Source: an uncultured Oribacterium sp. (GTDB taxonomy: Bacteria; Bacillota; Clostridia; Lachnospirales; Lachnospiraceae). Taken from it: 30,036 nucleotides of DNA. Position numbers and translations under genes: made by a program. Positions within the stretch are counted from its first letter, which is position 1; the number at the start of each line of letters is the position of its first letter. The notes under the pieces were generated by a model, which was given only the letters and a program-made list of their open reading frames with translations, had not been told where the DNA came from and searched no databases. Shown here piece by piece: positions 14,143 through 22,718 of this stretch. The DNA is taken from NCBI GenBank assembly GCA_900770445.1, contig CAAGKO010000054.1:1-30036 (forward strand). The letters are read 5' to 3'.

Positions 14143-15177
14143 ATGAAAAAGGCGTTAATTACAGGTATCACAGGTCAGGATGGTTCCTATCTGGCAGAGC
14201 TTCTGCTGGAGAAGGGATACGAGGTGCACGGCATCATCCGTCGTGCGTCGGTTTCCACGACCGAGCGGATCGACCACATCCTCGATCGGCTGATCATTCA
14301 TGAGGGCGATTTGTCCGACTCCTCCAGCATTATCCGTATCGTGCTTCAGGTGAAGCCGGACGAGATCTACAACCTCGCGGCGCAGTCCCATGTACAGGTT
14401 TCCTTCGAGGCTGCCGAGTACACCGGTGACGTCGATGCGCTCGGTGTGCTTCGTATCCTCGAGGCCGTACACACGGCGGGTCTCGACAAGACCTGCCGTG
14501 TATACCAGGCATCCACATCCGAGCTCTTCGGTAAGGTCGAGGCGGTTCCGCAGTCCGAGACGACACCGTTCCATCCATTCAGCCCATACGCAGTTGCGAA
14601 GCAGTACGGCTTCTGGATGATGCGTCAGTATCGCGACGCCTACGGCATCTTCGCCTGCAACGGCATCCTCTTCAACCATGAGTCCGAGCGCCGTGGCGAT
14701 AACTTCGTCACCCGTAAGATCACGCTCGCAGCCGGCCGTATCGCCTGCGGTCTCCAGGACCACCTCGAGCTCGGTAATCTGGATTCCCTCCGTGACTGGG
14801 GCTACGCAAAGGATTACGTTGAGTGCATGTGGCTGATCCTGCAGCAGGACGAGCCGGATGATTACGTCATCGCGACCGGCGTGCAGCACACCGTTCGTGA
14901 GTTCACCACCCTCGCCTTTGCACACGATGGCATCGAGCTCGAGTGGCGCGGCGAGGGCATCGACGAGAAGGGCTACGATCAGAAGACCGGTAAGATGCTT
15001 GTCAGCGTGAACCCGAAGTGGTACCGTCCGACCGACGTCGTAAACCTCCTCGGTGACCCGACGAAGGCGAGAACGAAGCTCGGCTGGAATCCGCAGAAGA
15101 CCAGCTATGAGGAGCTCTGCCGCATCATGGCGGAGCATGACCTCCAGCTTGCGAAGAAAGAGGCTGGACTCCGCTAA
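14143..15177 (+). CDS. gmd: GDP-mannose 4,6-dehydratase
   Basis: The 344-residue short-chain dehydrogenase converts GDP-D-mannose to GDP-4-keto-6-deoxy-mannose in the cytosol. The NADP site G-I-T-G-Q-D-G-S-Y-L-A-E-L-L at residues 7-20, R-R-A-S (~33-36), N-L-A-A-Q-S-H-V (~77-84), S-T-S-E-L-F-G-K (~122-129) and catalytic Y-A-V-A-K (~147-151) are all present. N-H-E-S-E-R-R-G (~176-183) is the Gmd hallmark. AGGAGA precedes the ATG. The length is normal. The next gene is a partner reductase, so the pair should supply GDP-D-rhamnose or a related 6-deoxyhexose for surface glycans. Confidence 0.96.
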   Translation: MKKALITGITGQDGSYLAELLLEKGYEVHGIIRRASVSTTERIDHILDRLIIHEGDLSDSSSIIRIVLQVKPDEIYNLAAQSHVQVSFEAAEYTGDVDALGVLRILEAVHTAGLDKTCRVYQASTSELFGKVEAVPQSETTPFHPFSPYAVAKQYGFWMMRQYRDAYGIFACNGILFNHESERRGDNFVTRKITLAAGRIACGLQDHLELGNLDSLRDWGYAKDYVECMWLILQQDEPDDYVIATGVQHTVREFTTLAFAHDGIELEWRGEGIDEKGYDQKTGKMLVSVNPKWYRPTDVVNLLGDPTKARTKLGWNPQKTSYEELCRIMAEHDLQLAKKEAGLR

Positions 15178-15333
15178 GATCCGACATCGGCATGGATGGC
15201 CCACATCGTCATCCGAGTGAATTCTGAACGAGTGGCCATGAGCCGGTCATCCGAATAAATGAAGAAACAGGACATGGGCAGGTGGCGCAGATCGAAACGT
15301 CGGCCTGCTCATGTGATGTAGATGGAGAACTAT

Positions 15334-16260
15334 ATGGAAAAGGTCCTGATTTTTGGCGCGGGCGGCTTCGTCGGAAGCTACCTCTCGCGCGAGTTTCTCG
15401 AGCATGGCTACGCCGTGGTCGGGAGTGATAAGGCCACGCGCGGGCAGCTGCCGCCGGAGGTCACGTTCCACCCGGCCGACCTTCTGAACGCCGCGGAGGT
15501 CGAGTCGCTGGTCAATGCTGTCGGCCCGGACATCGTCATCAACCTCGCCGCCATCAGCAGCGTCGGGGCTTCGTGGGGCATCCCGCAGACGACGATCGAG
15601 GTGAACGTGGTCGGCGCCCTCAACATCCTCGAGGCCGCACGGAAGGCGGAGAAAAAGCCGCGCATCCTCTTCGTCGGCTCCAGTGAGGAGTACGTGATCA
15701 CGGAGCGGGCGATCGACGAGGAAACGGCACTCAACGCCAGCAACCCGTATGGCATCTCGAAGGTGACGCAGGAAAATTTCGCGGCACTCTACCGCGACCA
15801 CTACGGCCTCCGGGTCTACTGTGTGCGGCCGTTTAACCATACCGGCGTCGGCCAGCGCGATTCCTTCGTCCTCCCGAGCTTCTGTAAGCAGGTGGCGGAC
15901 ATCGAGAAGAGCGGACAGCCGGGCACCATCCAGGTCGGCAACCTCGACATCGAGCGCGACTTCAGCCATGTGAAGGACATCGTCCGCGCGTACCGCATGA
16001 TCGTCGAGCAGGACGACTGCCGCGCCATCTATAATGTCGGCTCCGGCATCGCGTATAACCTGACGGAGCTGCTCCAGTACGTCACGAAGCTCAGCCACCA
16101 GCCGATCGCCATCGAGGTCGACCCGGCACGCTTCCGCCCGTCCGACCAGCCACGCATCTGCTGCGACCACAGTCGCATCACCGAAGAACTCGACTGGACC
16201 CCGCAATACAGCGTTTACGACGCACTGAAAGAAATGTACGACGCATTTCTAAATGTCTGA
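15334..16260 (+). CDS. NAD-dependent epimerase/reductase, probably GDP-6-deoxy-D-mannose reductase (Rmd-like)
   Basis: The 308-residue SDR protein has G-A-G-G-F-V-G-S-Y (residues ~8-16), N-L-A-A-I-S-S-V (~70-77), S-S-E-E-Y-V (~113-118) and catalytic Y-G-I-S-K (~135-139). R-P-F-N-H-T-G-V-G-Q and V-G-N-L-D-I-E-R-D-F-S-H-V-K-D closely resemble Rmd, which reduces the Gmd product to GDP-D-rhamnose. GDP-fucose synthase is less likely, because it has a different C-terminal region. The ATG at 15334 has GGAG six bases upstream; an in-frame ATG at 15322 has none. It lies 156 bases after gmd with no terminator, so the two likely form one operon ended by the hairpin at 16348. Confidence 0.82.
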   Translation: MEKVLIFGAGGFVGSYLSREFLEHGYAVVGSDKATRGQLPPEVTFHPADLLNAAEVESLVNAVGPDIVINLAAISSVGASWGIPQTTIEVNVVGALNILEAARKAEKKPRILFVGSSEEYVITERAIDEETALNASNPYGISKVTQENFAALYRDHYGLRVYCVRPFNHTGVGQRDSFVLPSFCKQVADIEKSGQPGTIQVGNLDIERDFSHVKDIVRAYRMIVEQDDCRAIYNVGSGIAYNLTELLQYVTKLSHQPIAIEVDPARFRPSDQPRICCDHSRITEELDWTPQYSVYDALKEMYDAFLNV

Positions 16261-16347
16261 GCGCCTGCGACAGGTCATGAAGGAAAAAGCAGGGGTCCCG
16301 AACAGGGACGTGTATCGGAACTGAAAATCAAAGATCGAAGTATCAGG

Positions 16348-16371
16348 AGCCGGCGGGGTATCCCGCCGGCT
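16348..16371 (+). terminator. Terminator of the gmd operon
   Basis: AGCCGGCGGG-GTAT-CCCGCCGGCT followed by T-rich sequence. It differs by two loop bases from the one at 13999. Beyond it, 16374-16550 holds no gene I can support. Confidence 0.85.
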
Positions 16372-16550
16372 TCATTTATATACCGGAAAATTCGTGCAAC
16401 AGGAATTTATTGCTGCACAGATATGGCTGGAGTAAAATGCAGAGTGAATTATCGCATGGCTGAATTGTGAAAAATAGACAAAATAAACATAAAATCGGCG
16501 TTTTCGAAACATGCTTTGTAGAAAATTCTCTAAAATCAAGTGAAAACATA

Positions 16551-16579
16551 TTGACGAACGACATATAACGTCTTATAAT
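16551..16579 (+). promoter_or_regulatory. Promoter of the frl-type operon
   Basis: TTGACG (16551-16556) and TATAAT (16574-16579) are separated by exactly 17 bases, a near-consensus sigma-A promoter. Such a strong promoter would need tight repression, and the overlapping repeats at 16568-16603 provide the site. Confidence 0.9.
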
Positions 16580-16603
16580 GACAATACATTATAAGACGTC
16601 TTA
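16568..16603. promoter_or_regulatory. Double operator overlapping the frl promoter
   Basis: ACGTCTTATAATG (16568-16580) and CATTATAAGACGT (16587-16599) form a perfect 13-bp inverted repeat with a 6-base gap that includes the -10. The right arm also forms part of a perfect 12-bp palindrome TAAGACGTCTTA (16592-16603). The AAGACGT half-site therefore occurs three times. The GntR protein at 22719-23489 is the obvious candidate repressor. Confidence 0.8.
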
Positions 16604-16641
16604 AATCAGTGAAGTACTATGGCAAATTTGGAGGAATAATT

Positions 16642-17619
16642 ATGAAGCAGGAGCACATTGATCAGATCAACAAGGCCGTTGAGGCCGTTGCAGCAAAGAA
16701 GCACATTAACCACTTCTATTTCGTGGCATGTGGTGGTTCCCAGGCATTTATGATGCCGGCACAGTTTATGTTTGATAAGGAGCTGGAGACCCCGTCAGGT
16801 ATCTATACATCGAACCAGTTTGTACATGAAGTGCCGAAGGCATTAGGCGAGGATTCCGTCGTTATTACATGCTCTCATTCGGGAAATACACCAGAGACTG
16901 TAAAGGCAACCGAGATGGCAAGATCCATGGGTGCAACGACGATCGCATTATCGAACCTTGTGGATTCTCCACTGTGGAACGCAGCAGAATATCCGATCCA
17001 CTATGACTGGGGCAAGGATGCAGATGCAAGTGATTTGAATAAGGCTGTATTATATTCTCTGGTTTTCCGTATTCTGGATGCAGTTGCTCCGTGCGATAAG
17101 TATAAGGAAGGTATCGCATCTGTAGAGAATATCAATGATGTTCTCGAGAAGGCAAAGGTTCTGTATGCTGATAAGCTGAAGGAGTGGGGCAAGAAGTATA
17201 AGAGAGAGAAGATGATTTACACCATGGGCAGCGGCGCTTGCTATGGCGAGACCTATTCTTTCGCAATCTGCCTGTTGATGGAGATGCAGTGGATCCACTC
17301 GAATTGCATTCACAGTGGTGAGTACTTCCACGGCCCATTCGAGGTGACGGATTATGATGTACCATTTATCATCGTGAAGGGCATCGGTTCTACCAGACCG
17401 CTGGATGAGAGAGCATACAATTTCTGTAAGAAATATTCTGATTGCATTATGCTGATTGATTGTGAGGACTTCGATATGACCGGCATTGCAGAGAGTGTAA
17501 GAGAGTACTTTGCACCACTGGTAGCAGGCGCTGTTCTTCGCTCACTTGCAGATGAGTTTGCATATCAGAGAGGTCATGACCTTGGCGTTCGCCGTTATAT
17601 GTGGAAGATGGAATACTAA
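16642..17619 (+). CDS. frlB: Fructoselysine-6-phosphate deglycase-like SIS protein
   Basis: The 325-residue enzyme should split fructoselysine 6-phosphate into glucose 6-phosphate and lysine in the cytosol. It has two SIS domains: the first with A-C-G-G-S-Q-A (~33-39) and C-S-H-S-G-N-T-P-E-T (~76-85), the second with G-S-G-A-C-Y-G-E-T (~196-204). H-S-G-E-Y-F-H-G-P-F-E matches the FrlB-type active region. GGAGG lies seven bases before the chosen ATG at 16642; the same frame is open 11 codons further upstream. It is the first gene after the operon promoter. Gene order B-O-N-M-D is the same as the Bacillus subtilis frl operon. A related Amadori compound, such as glucoselysine, cannot be excluded. 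Confidence 0.88.
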   Translation: MKQEHIDQINKAVEAVAAKKHINHFYFVACGGSQAFMMPAQFMFDKELETPSGIYTSNQFVHEVPKALGEDSVVITCSHSGNTPETVKATEMARSMGATTIALSNLVDSPLWNAAEYPIHYDWGKDADASDLNKAVLYSLVFRILDAVAPCDKYKEGIASVENINDVLEKAKVLYADKLKEWGKKYKREKMIYTMGSGACYGETYSFAICLLMEMQWIHSNCIHSGEYFHGPFEVTDYDVPFIIVKGIGSTRPLDERAYNFCKKYSDCIMLIDCEDFDMTGIAESVREYFAPLVAGAVLRSLADEFAYQRGHDLGVRRYMWKMEY

Positions 17620-17636
17620 TCAGATATAAGGACGAA

Positions 17637-17685
17637 AGAACGACGGGGTTCTGACAGGAAGATGAGTCAGGATTTCCGTCGTTCT
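17637..17685 (+). other. Intercistronic hairpin between frlB and the binding-protein gene
   Basis: AGAACGACGG (17637-17646) pairs perfectly with CCGTCGTTCT (17676-17685). There is no T-run, so it is more likely an mRNA-stabilising or processing structure than a full terminator. Confidence 0.55.
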
Positions 17686-17716
17686 GTCATAAATATAGAT
17701 AAGGAGAAAATGACAT

Positions 17717-19033
17717 ATGAAAATGAAGCGTGCTTTTGCTGCACTTATGGCAGCAGTAATGGGACTTTCCTTAGCAGCTTGCGGTAGTAGTTCCGGAACG
17801 GATACAACGACGGCAGCCAACGGCGCAGCGGCAACGGATGACGGAAAGGTTGTCATTAATTTCTTCCATCGCTGGCCGAATGATCCGAAGAACTCGATGT
17901 TTAAGGAGCTGGTTCAGGAATATATGGATGAGAACCCGAATGTAACCATTAACATGGATTGCATTCTGAATGATCAGTATAAAGAAAAAATCCGTATGAT
18001 TGTAAGTACAGATGAAGTGCCGGATATTTTCTCTTCCTGGTCAGGAACATTTGCACAGGAAATGATCGCTTCCGGCAATGTTGCATCATTAAATGATATG
18101 TATGAGTCAGATACCGACTGGTCCTCTCAGATTGCACCGGCGAGTGTTGAAAAGTTTACATTTGATGGCCAGATCTACGGAGTACCATGGTCTCAGGATG
18201 GTAAGGTATTTTATTACAACAAGAAGGTTTTTGAAGAGAATAATATCAGTGTTCCGACAACCTGGAATGAGTTCATCGCTGTACTGGATCAGCTAAAGGC
18301 AGCAGGCTATGAGACACCGATTATCGCGGGTCTGTCTGATGGCTTCGAATCCCTGCACTATTTAGGTACGATGAACCAGAGAATGATCGATCCGGAGACG
18401 CTGGCAAAGGATTATGATCCTGCAACCGGTGAGTTTACAGATCCTGGTTACACTGAAGTGCTGAAGAAGTGGCAGCAGTTAACATCCTATATGGGAGAGA
18501 CCAGCACCGCGATTAATCATGAGACCGCAAGAAACACCTATTTTGCAACCGGTGAAGCGCCGATCATGTATATGCAGTTTGCAGAGATTCCGATGCTTGA
18601 GAAATCCCTTCCGGATGATTTCGAATATGGATTCTTTAATTTCCCTGCATTTGAGGATGGCAAGGGTGATCCGAAGGAGCTGACCGGTGCACCGGAGGGC
18701 TTCATGATCAGCAATAAGGCGAAGAATCCGGAAGAGTGCCAGAAGTTCTTAAAGTGGCTGGTAAGCAAGAAGGGTGGAGAGCAGTTAACCACGAAGTGCG
18801 GCGATATTTCCTCTGTAGCAGGTGCTGTGGATGAGACAAATGCACTGCCGGCACAGTTAGAGGCGATGGATATCATCAAGAACGCAACTAAACTCACCCC
18901 ATGGTTCGACAATGCATGCGATCCTGGCGTATATACCGTATACCAGCAGGTAGCGCAGGCCATTGCGACGGGTGATGAAACACCGGAGAGCGGTATGCAG
19001 GAGGTACAGCAGGCCGCAGCATCCTTACATTAA
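17717..19033 (+). CDS. frlO: ABC transporter substrate-binding lipoprotein, FrlO-like
   Basis: The 438-residue family 1 extracellular solute-binding protein would capture the glycated amino acid outside the cell. A lipoprotein signal peptide is clear: K-M-K-R, a hydrophobic stretch, and lipobox L-A-A-C with Cys22 as the lipid-anchored residue. A Ser/Thr/Ala linker follows, then the mature domain (F-F-H-R-W-P-N-D, P-D-I-F-S-S-W-S, G-V-P-W-S-Q-D-G and a C-terminal A-P-E-G-F-M-I-S). The AAGGAG ribosome site precedes the ATG. The assignment to fructoselysine uptake rests on its place between frlB and the frl permeases. Hairpins on both sides may raise its mRNA level above that of the permeases. 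Confidence 0.85.
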   Translation: MKMKRAFAALMAAVMGLSLAACGSSSGTDTTTAANGAAATDDGKVVINFFHRWPNDPKNSMFKELVQEYMDENPNVTINMDCILNDQYKEKIRMIVSTDEVPDIFSSWSGTFAQEMIASGNVASLNDMYESDTDWSSQIAPASVEKFTFDGQIYGVPWSQDGKVFYYNKKVFEENNISVPTTWNEFIAVLDQLKAAGYETPIIAGLSDGFESLHYLGTMNQRMIDPETLAKDYDPATGEFTDPGYTEVLKKWQQLTSYMGETSTAINHETARNTYFATGEAPIMYMQFAEIPMLEKSLPDDFEYGFFNFPAFEDGKGDPKELTGAPEGFMISNKAKNPEECQKFLKWLVSKKGGEQLTTKCGDISSVAGAVDETNALPAQLEAMDIIKNATKLTPWFDNACDPGVYTVYQQVAQAIATGDETPESGMQEVQQAAASLH

Positions 19034-19076
19034 AGAAACATGCGGCCCGATGGTCGTAAAATAGTGAATATGAATC

Positions 19077-19108
19077 CGTTCGAGGCGGGGAATCACCTGC
19101 TTCGGACG
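19077..19108 (+). other. Intercistronic hairpin between binding protein and permeases
   Basis: CGTTCGAGGCGGG (19077-19089) pairs with CCTGCTTCGGACG (19096-19108) over 13 positions including G-U pairs. No T-run follows. Such hairpins commonly limit read-through into permease genes or protect the upstream message. Confidence 0.6.
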
Positions 19109-19118
19109 TGATGAAAAG

Positions 19119-20024
19119 ATGGGATGGATGATTTTGACGAAGAAGAAAAATTTAGAAGCACTTATTTTTGCGATACCAGCACTCGTGATACTCGGTATCT
19201 TTGTGTATTTCCCACTGATTGAAAATATTATCTATAGCTTCCAGTCATTTACACTTTCTTCGGTAACCAAGGAATGGGTAGGACTGGCAAATTATGAGCA
19301 GCTTTTTACCGACAAGACTATCCTTGCCTGTCTGAAAAATAATATTCTTTATGCAGTAATTTCCATTATCATACAGGTAGGATTCGGCCTCGTTCTGGCG
19401 GCAGTGCTGGAGGACGTCGTATTCCAGCGAGTTGCCCCGTTTTTCAGAAGTGTATATTTTATCCCGACGGTTATTTCGATGACCGTTGTGTGTCTGCTAT
19501 TTAAATTTGTTTATAATCCTCAAATGGGATTGCTGAACAGCTTTTTACAGGCGATTGGACTAGATAATCTTGCAAAAGTCTGGTTGGGAAGCAAAAAAAC
19601 AGCGATGTATGCAGTCATTGCGGTATCGCAGTGGCAGAGTACCGGATATACAACCATGCTGTTTATCGTGGCGATTCAGAAGATTCCACATGATTTATAT
19701 CAGGCTGCTGAGGTTGATGGCGCAAGTAAAATCGAACGGTTTTTCTATATCACCGTTCCGCAGGTAAAGCAGATGTTCTTTGTAACCATGATTTTAACCG
19801 TCGTGGGTGCATTTACCGTATTTAACGAGCCGTATATTTTAACGGGTGGTGGTCCTGGTACCGCAACGATGGTTCTGTCTCTGCACATGTATCAGACGGG
19901 ATTCATCAAGCAGAATATGGGGTATGCATCCGCGATTGCGATGCTGATCTTCGTGATTACAGCCGTATTATCTTCCGTACAGTTCTTTAGTTATGGAACG
20001 GATAAGGAGAATGGCGATGAGTAA
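19119..20024 (+). CDS. frlN: Sugar-type ABC transporter permease, FrlN-like
   Basis: The 301-residue membrane subunit has six predicted transmembrane segments and the EAA loop A-A-E-V-D-G-A-S-K-I-E-R-F-F-Y-I-T-V-P (~195-213) that docks to the ATPase. It belongs to the MalF/UgpA-type permeases. ATGs at 19119 and 19128 share the frame and neither has a strong ribosome site, so the start is not certain. It ends inside the start region of the next permease. It forms the membrane channel with FrlM; no ATPase gene lies in this operon. Confidence 0.87.
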   Translation: MGWMILTKKKNLEALIFAIPALVILGIFVYFPLIENIIYSFQSFTLSSVTKEWVGLANYEQLFTDKTILACLKNNILYAVISIIIQVGFGLVLAAVLEDVVFQRVAPFFRSVYFIPTVISMTVVCLLFKFVYNPQMGLLNSFLQAIGLDNLAKVWLGSKKTAMYAVIAVSQWQSTGYTTMLFIVAIQKIPHDLYQAAEVDGASKIERFFYITVPQVKQMFFVTMILTVVGAFTVFNEPYILTGGGPGTATMVLSLHMYQTGFIKQNMGYASAIAMLIFVITAVLSSVQFFSYGTDKENGDE

Positions 20025-20862
20025 AATACAGCAAAATAGAAACAAAATCGGAGTAGGCGAAGTACTATGGTTTGTTGTGCTCTGTATTTTAGCAATCCTG
20101 ATTATTTATCCTCTGTGCTGGATTCTGATGTCTTCCTTTAAGGACTATCAGGGAATCTATGGAGATGTATGGGGACTTCCGAAAAAATGGCTCTGGGAAA
20201 ATTACGTAACGGCGTGGAATAAGGGTATTTCCCAGTATTTTGCAAACAGCTTGATCGTTACGATTGCGACTCTGGCAGGCGTAGTATTTGTTTCTTCTTT
20301 TGCAGCGTTTGGTGTATGCCAGATTAAGGGAAAGCTTGGAAATTTTGTATTTTTATTCTGTCTGTGCGGACTCCTACTTTCCCCACAGGTATGTCTGCTT
20401 CCGCTGTTTATGCTGCTGAAGGCGTTAAAGCTGAAGAACACCCTGGGTGCGATGATTTTACCATACATTGCGTTTCGTCTTCCGGTTTCCATCATGCTGA
20501 TCCGCTCGTTCTTTATCGGTATTTCAAAAGAAATGGAAGAGGCAGCCATCTTGGACGGAGCAACACTGTTCCAGATTTATAAAGAGATTTATCTGCCGCT
20601 TTCGAAGCCGATCATGTCAACTGTGGTCATCATGACGACGTACTATGCATGGAATGAATTCGTTTTTGCGACGATTTTTGTAGACAGTTCAAAACTCAGA
20701 ACCATTCCGGTAGGTCTGATGGCCTTCAGTGACGGACTCATGACAGAATGGGGCGTTGTTCTGGCTGGTATGGTGATCGCCTGCCTCCCAATCATGATTC
20801 TGTTTATCGCGATGCAGAAGAACTTCGTTCGAGGCATGATGGCAGGATCTGTAAAGGGCTGA
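20017..20862 (+). CDS. frlM: Sugar-type ABC transporter permease, FrlM-like
   Basis: The 281-residue permease belongs to the MalG type, with six membrane segments and the EAA loop E-E-A-A-I-L-D-G-A-T-L-F-Q-I-Y (~180-194) followed by L-P-L-S-K-P. AAGGAG lies seven bases before the ATG at 20017, which I prefer to in-frame ATGs at 19993 and 20011. It overlaps the frlN gene by eight bases, so translation is coupled. It ends with R-G-M-M-A-G-S-V-K-G, the typical end of this family. Confidence 0.88.
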   Translation: MSKIQQNRNKIGVGEVLWFVVLCILAILIIYPLCWILMSSFKDYQGIYGDVWGLPKKWLWENYVTAWNKGISQYFANSLIVTIATLAGVVFVSSFAAFGVCQIKGKLGNFVFLFCLCGLLLSPQVCLLPLFMLLKALKLKNTLGAMILPYIAFRLPVSIMLIRSFFIGISKEMEEAAILDGATLFQIYKEIYLPLSKPIMSTVVIMTTYYAWNEFVFATIFVDSSKLRTIPVGLMAFSDGLMTEWGVVLAGMVIACLPIMILFIAMQKNFVRGMMAGSVKG

Positions 20863-20942
20863 TTTCAAGCAGATAATCGACAGGTTAGTGTGATAAGTAA
20901 TGGGACAGAGTGCCAGACATTAATATGGAGGTTTGAGAAGGT

Positions 20943-21755
20943 ATGAAATTAATCGCAATCGGCGACAATGTAACGGATTGCTATATGGATGAGGGTGTGT
21001 ATTTTCCAGGCGGCAATGCAGTGAACGTAGCTGTAAACTGTAAGAAAAACGGAGCAGAAAAAGTAAATTACATCGGCGTTTTCGGTGATGACGAGCGTGC
21101 AGATTATATTAAGCAGTGCCTGACAGAAGAGGGTGTTACGTATGACCGATCCAGAAAGGTATATGCACATTCGGCTCAGCCGAGAGTGTACCTGAAGGAT
21201 GGAGACCGTGTGTTTGCAGCAGGCCTTCGTGACAGCTGTCAGCATCTATTCTCGATTAAAATCGTGAAGGAAGATGAGGAAATCATCAAGGAGTATGATA
21301 TCTGCCATACCAGCTGCTACTCGAACTTAGAGTACGAGCTTCCGGCACTGGCGGAACTCTGCGCAGTTTCCTTCGATTTCTCAGATAAAAAGGATGAGGA
21401 GTATCTGAAGAGAACCTGCCCATATGTAAGCTATGCGTTTTTCTCCGGTTCGGACATGACGGAAGAAGAGTGCGAAGCGCTTTTAAAGCATGTGCATGCA
21501 TTCGGAACGAAAATTGTAGGCATTACCAGAGGATCGAAGGGCTCGATGTTCTATGATGGAGAGAAGGTATATCATCAGGGAATCAAAAAAGTAGAAGCCA
21601 TCGATACCATGGGTGCAGGAGATAGCTTCATCGCCGGTTTCTTAACAGCACATGGTGATGGAAAAACGATGGAAGAGGCACTCGATTATGCGGCAGAGCG
21701 TTCTGCGCTTACTTGTACGATTCGTGGCGGTTTCGGACATCCACATCCGATGTGA
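20943..21755 (+). CDS. frlD: Fructoselysine 6-kinase-like PfkB-family kinase
   Basis: The 270-residue kinase should phosphorylate the imported sugar-amine with ATP, giving the FrlB substrate. It shows the PfkB fold: a G-D-N-V-T-D start, the substrate-site motif F-P-G-G-N-A-V-N-V-A (~22-31), and the second PfkB signature D-T-M-G-A-G-D-S-F-I-A-G-F (~221-233), where the Asp of G-A-G-D is the catalytic base. It is somewhat short, as FrlD proteins are. A GGAGG lies 13 bases upstream of the ATG. Identification as FrlD rests on both sequence and position after frlM. Confidence 0.87.
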   Translation: MKLIAIGDNVTDCYMDEGVYFPGGNAVNVAVNCKKNGAEKVNYIGVFGDDERADYIKQCLTEEGVTYDRSRKVYAHSAQPRVYLKDGDRVFAAGLRDSCQHLFSIKIVKEDEEIIKEYDICHTSCYSNLEYELPALAELCAVSFDFSDKKDEEYLKRTCPYVSYAFFSGSDMTEEECEALLKHVHAFGTKIVGITRGSKGSMFYDGEKVYHQGIKKVEAIDTMGAGDSFIAGFLTAHGDGKTMEEALDYAAERSALTCTIRGGFGHPHPM

Positions 21756-21781
21756 GTTTTGCAATAATGAACTGTAAGAAG

Positions 21782-21814
21782 AATGGACTGGTGTTGAAAT
21801 GACAACAGTCCATT
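21782..21814 (+). terminator. Terminator-like hairpin after frlD
   Basis: AATGGACTG (21782-21790) pairs perfectly with CAGTCCATT (21806-21814), followed by TT. The T-run is short, so transcription may partly read through into the PHP and regulator genes. Confidence 0.6.
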
Positions 21815-21896
21815 TTGATGTATGGAAAGCATGCTGATAGATGATAAATCCATGACTTTCTTTCGTGATTATGTAAAAAGGTAGAGGAGATATACT

Positions 21897-22703
21897 ATGC
21901 TTCATATGGATTATCATGTACACTGTAAAAATTCTCCGGATAGCAGTGAGCCACTGGATGAAATCTGTCAAGGTGCAGTGGATGCCGGGCTTACGGAAAT
22001 CATGGTCACGGATCATTATGAGTTATTCACCGATGATTATGGGCGTGCGGCGTTTGATCCTGCATATCTGGATCAATGTCTGGATTCGGTCATGGAATGC
22101 AGAGAAAAGTATAAAGACCGTCTCTATGTGGGTTTTGGAACCGAATTAGGACAGATTCATCTGCAGCAGAAAGTAGCAGACTTCATTACAGCTACCTATC
22201 CGTTTGATTTTGTGATTGCGTCCTTTCATAAAATTGACAATTTGGATTTGAAAGGATACGATTACCATAATGTAAGTTGTGATAGCTTAAAAGGGCGATA
22301 TCTGGAAGGACTACTGAAAATTGCTGAAGCGGGAGACTTCGACTGTCTCGGTCATGTGGATCTGATCAAGCGCTATGCTGCTGGACAGGGAATCAGCATT
22401 CGCTTAGAGGATGACGAAGAGGCGGTCAGGGAACTGTTCCGGATTTTAGTACGCAGAAATAAAGGGATTGAAATCAATACATCAGGACTTCGACAGGCTG
22501 TACATGAACAGTTTCCATCGAGTACTCTTTTAAAGTGGTACAAGGACGAGGGCGGAACCATCATAACGCTTGGGTCGGATGCACATCGCAGACAGGATGT
22601 TGGTGCAGGAATCCAGGAGGCTGAGAAGATACTACAGAGCTTTGGATTTCCTTATATTAGCAGGTTCAAGGAAAGAAGACTATTACAAGAGAAAATAAAC
22701 TAA
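21897..22703 (+). CDS. PHP-domain phosphatase, HisJ-like
   Basis: The 268-residue protein has the metal-binding PHP motifs: D-Y-H-V-H-C (~5-10), T-D-H-Y-E (~39-43), E-L-G-Q, S-F-H-K, G-H-V-D-L and G-S-D-A-H near the C-terminus. It resembles the histidinol-phosphatase HisJ family. No his genes are present. Its place between frlD and the GntR gene suggests a role on a phosphorylated intermediate of the sugar-amine pathway, for example detoxifying a sugar phosphate, but this is inference. AGAGGAG precedes the ATG. It and the regulator follow a partial terminator with only 15 bases between them. This gene is not part of the Bacillus frl operon as I know it. Confidence 0.82.
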   Translation: MLHMDYHVHCKNSPDSSEPLDEICQGAVDAGLTEIMVTDHYELFTDDYGRAAFDPAYLDQCLDSVMECREKYKDRLYVGFGTELGQIHLQQKVADFITATYPFDFVIASFHKIDNLDLKGYDYHNVSCDSLKGRYLEGLLKIAEAGDFDCLGHVDLIKRYAAGQGISIRLEDDEEAVRELFRILVRRNKGIEINTSGLRQAVHEQFPSSTLLKWYKDEGGTIITLGSDAHRRQDVGAGIQEAEKILQSFGFPYISRFKERRLLQEKIN

Positions 22704-22718
22704 GGGAGAGAATAGCCG

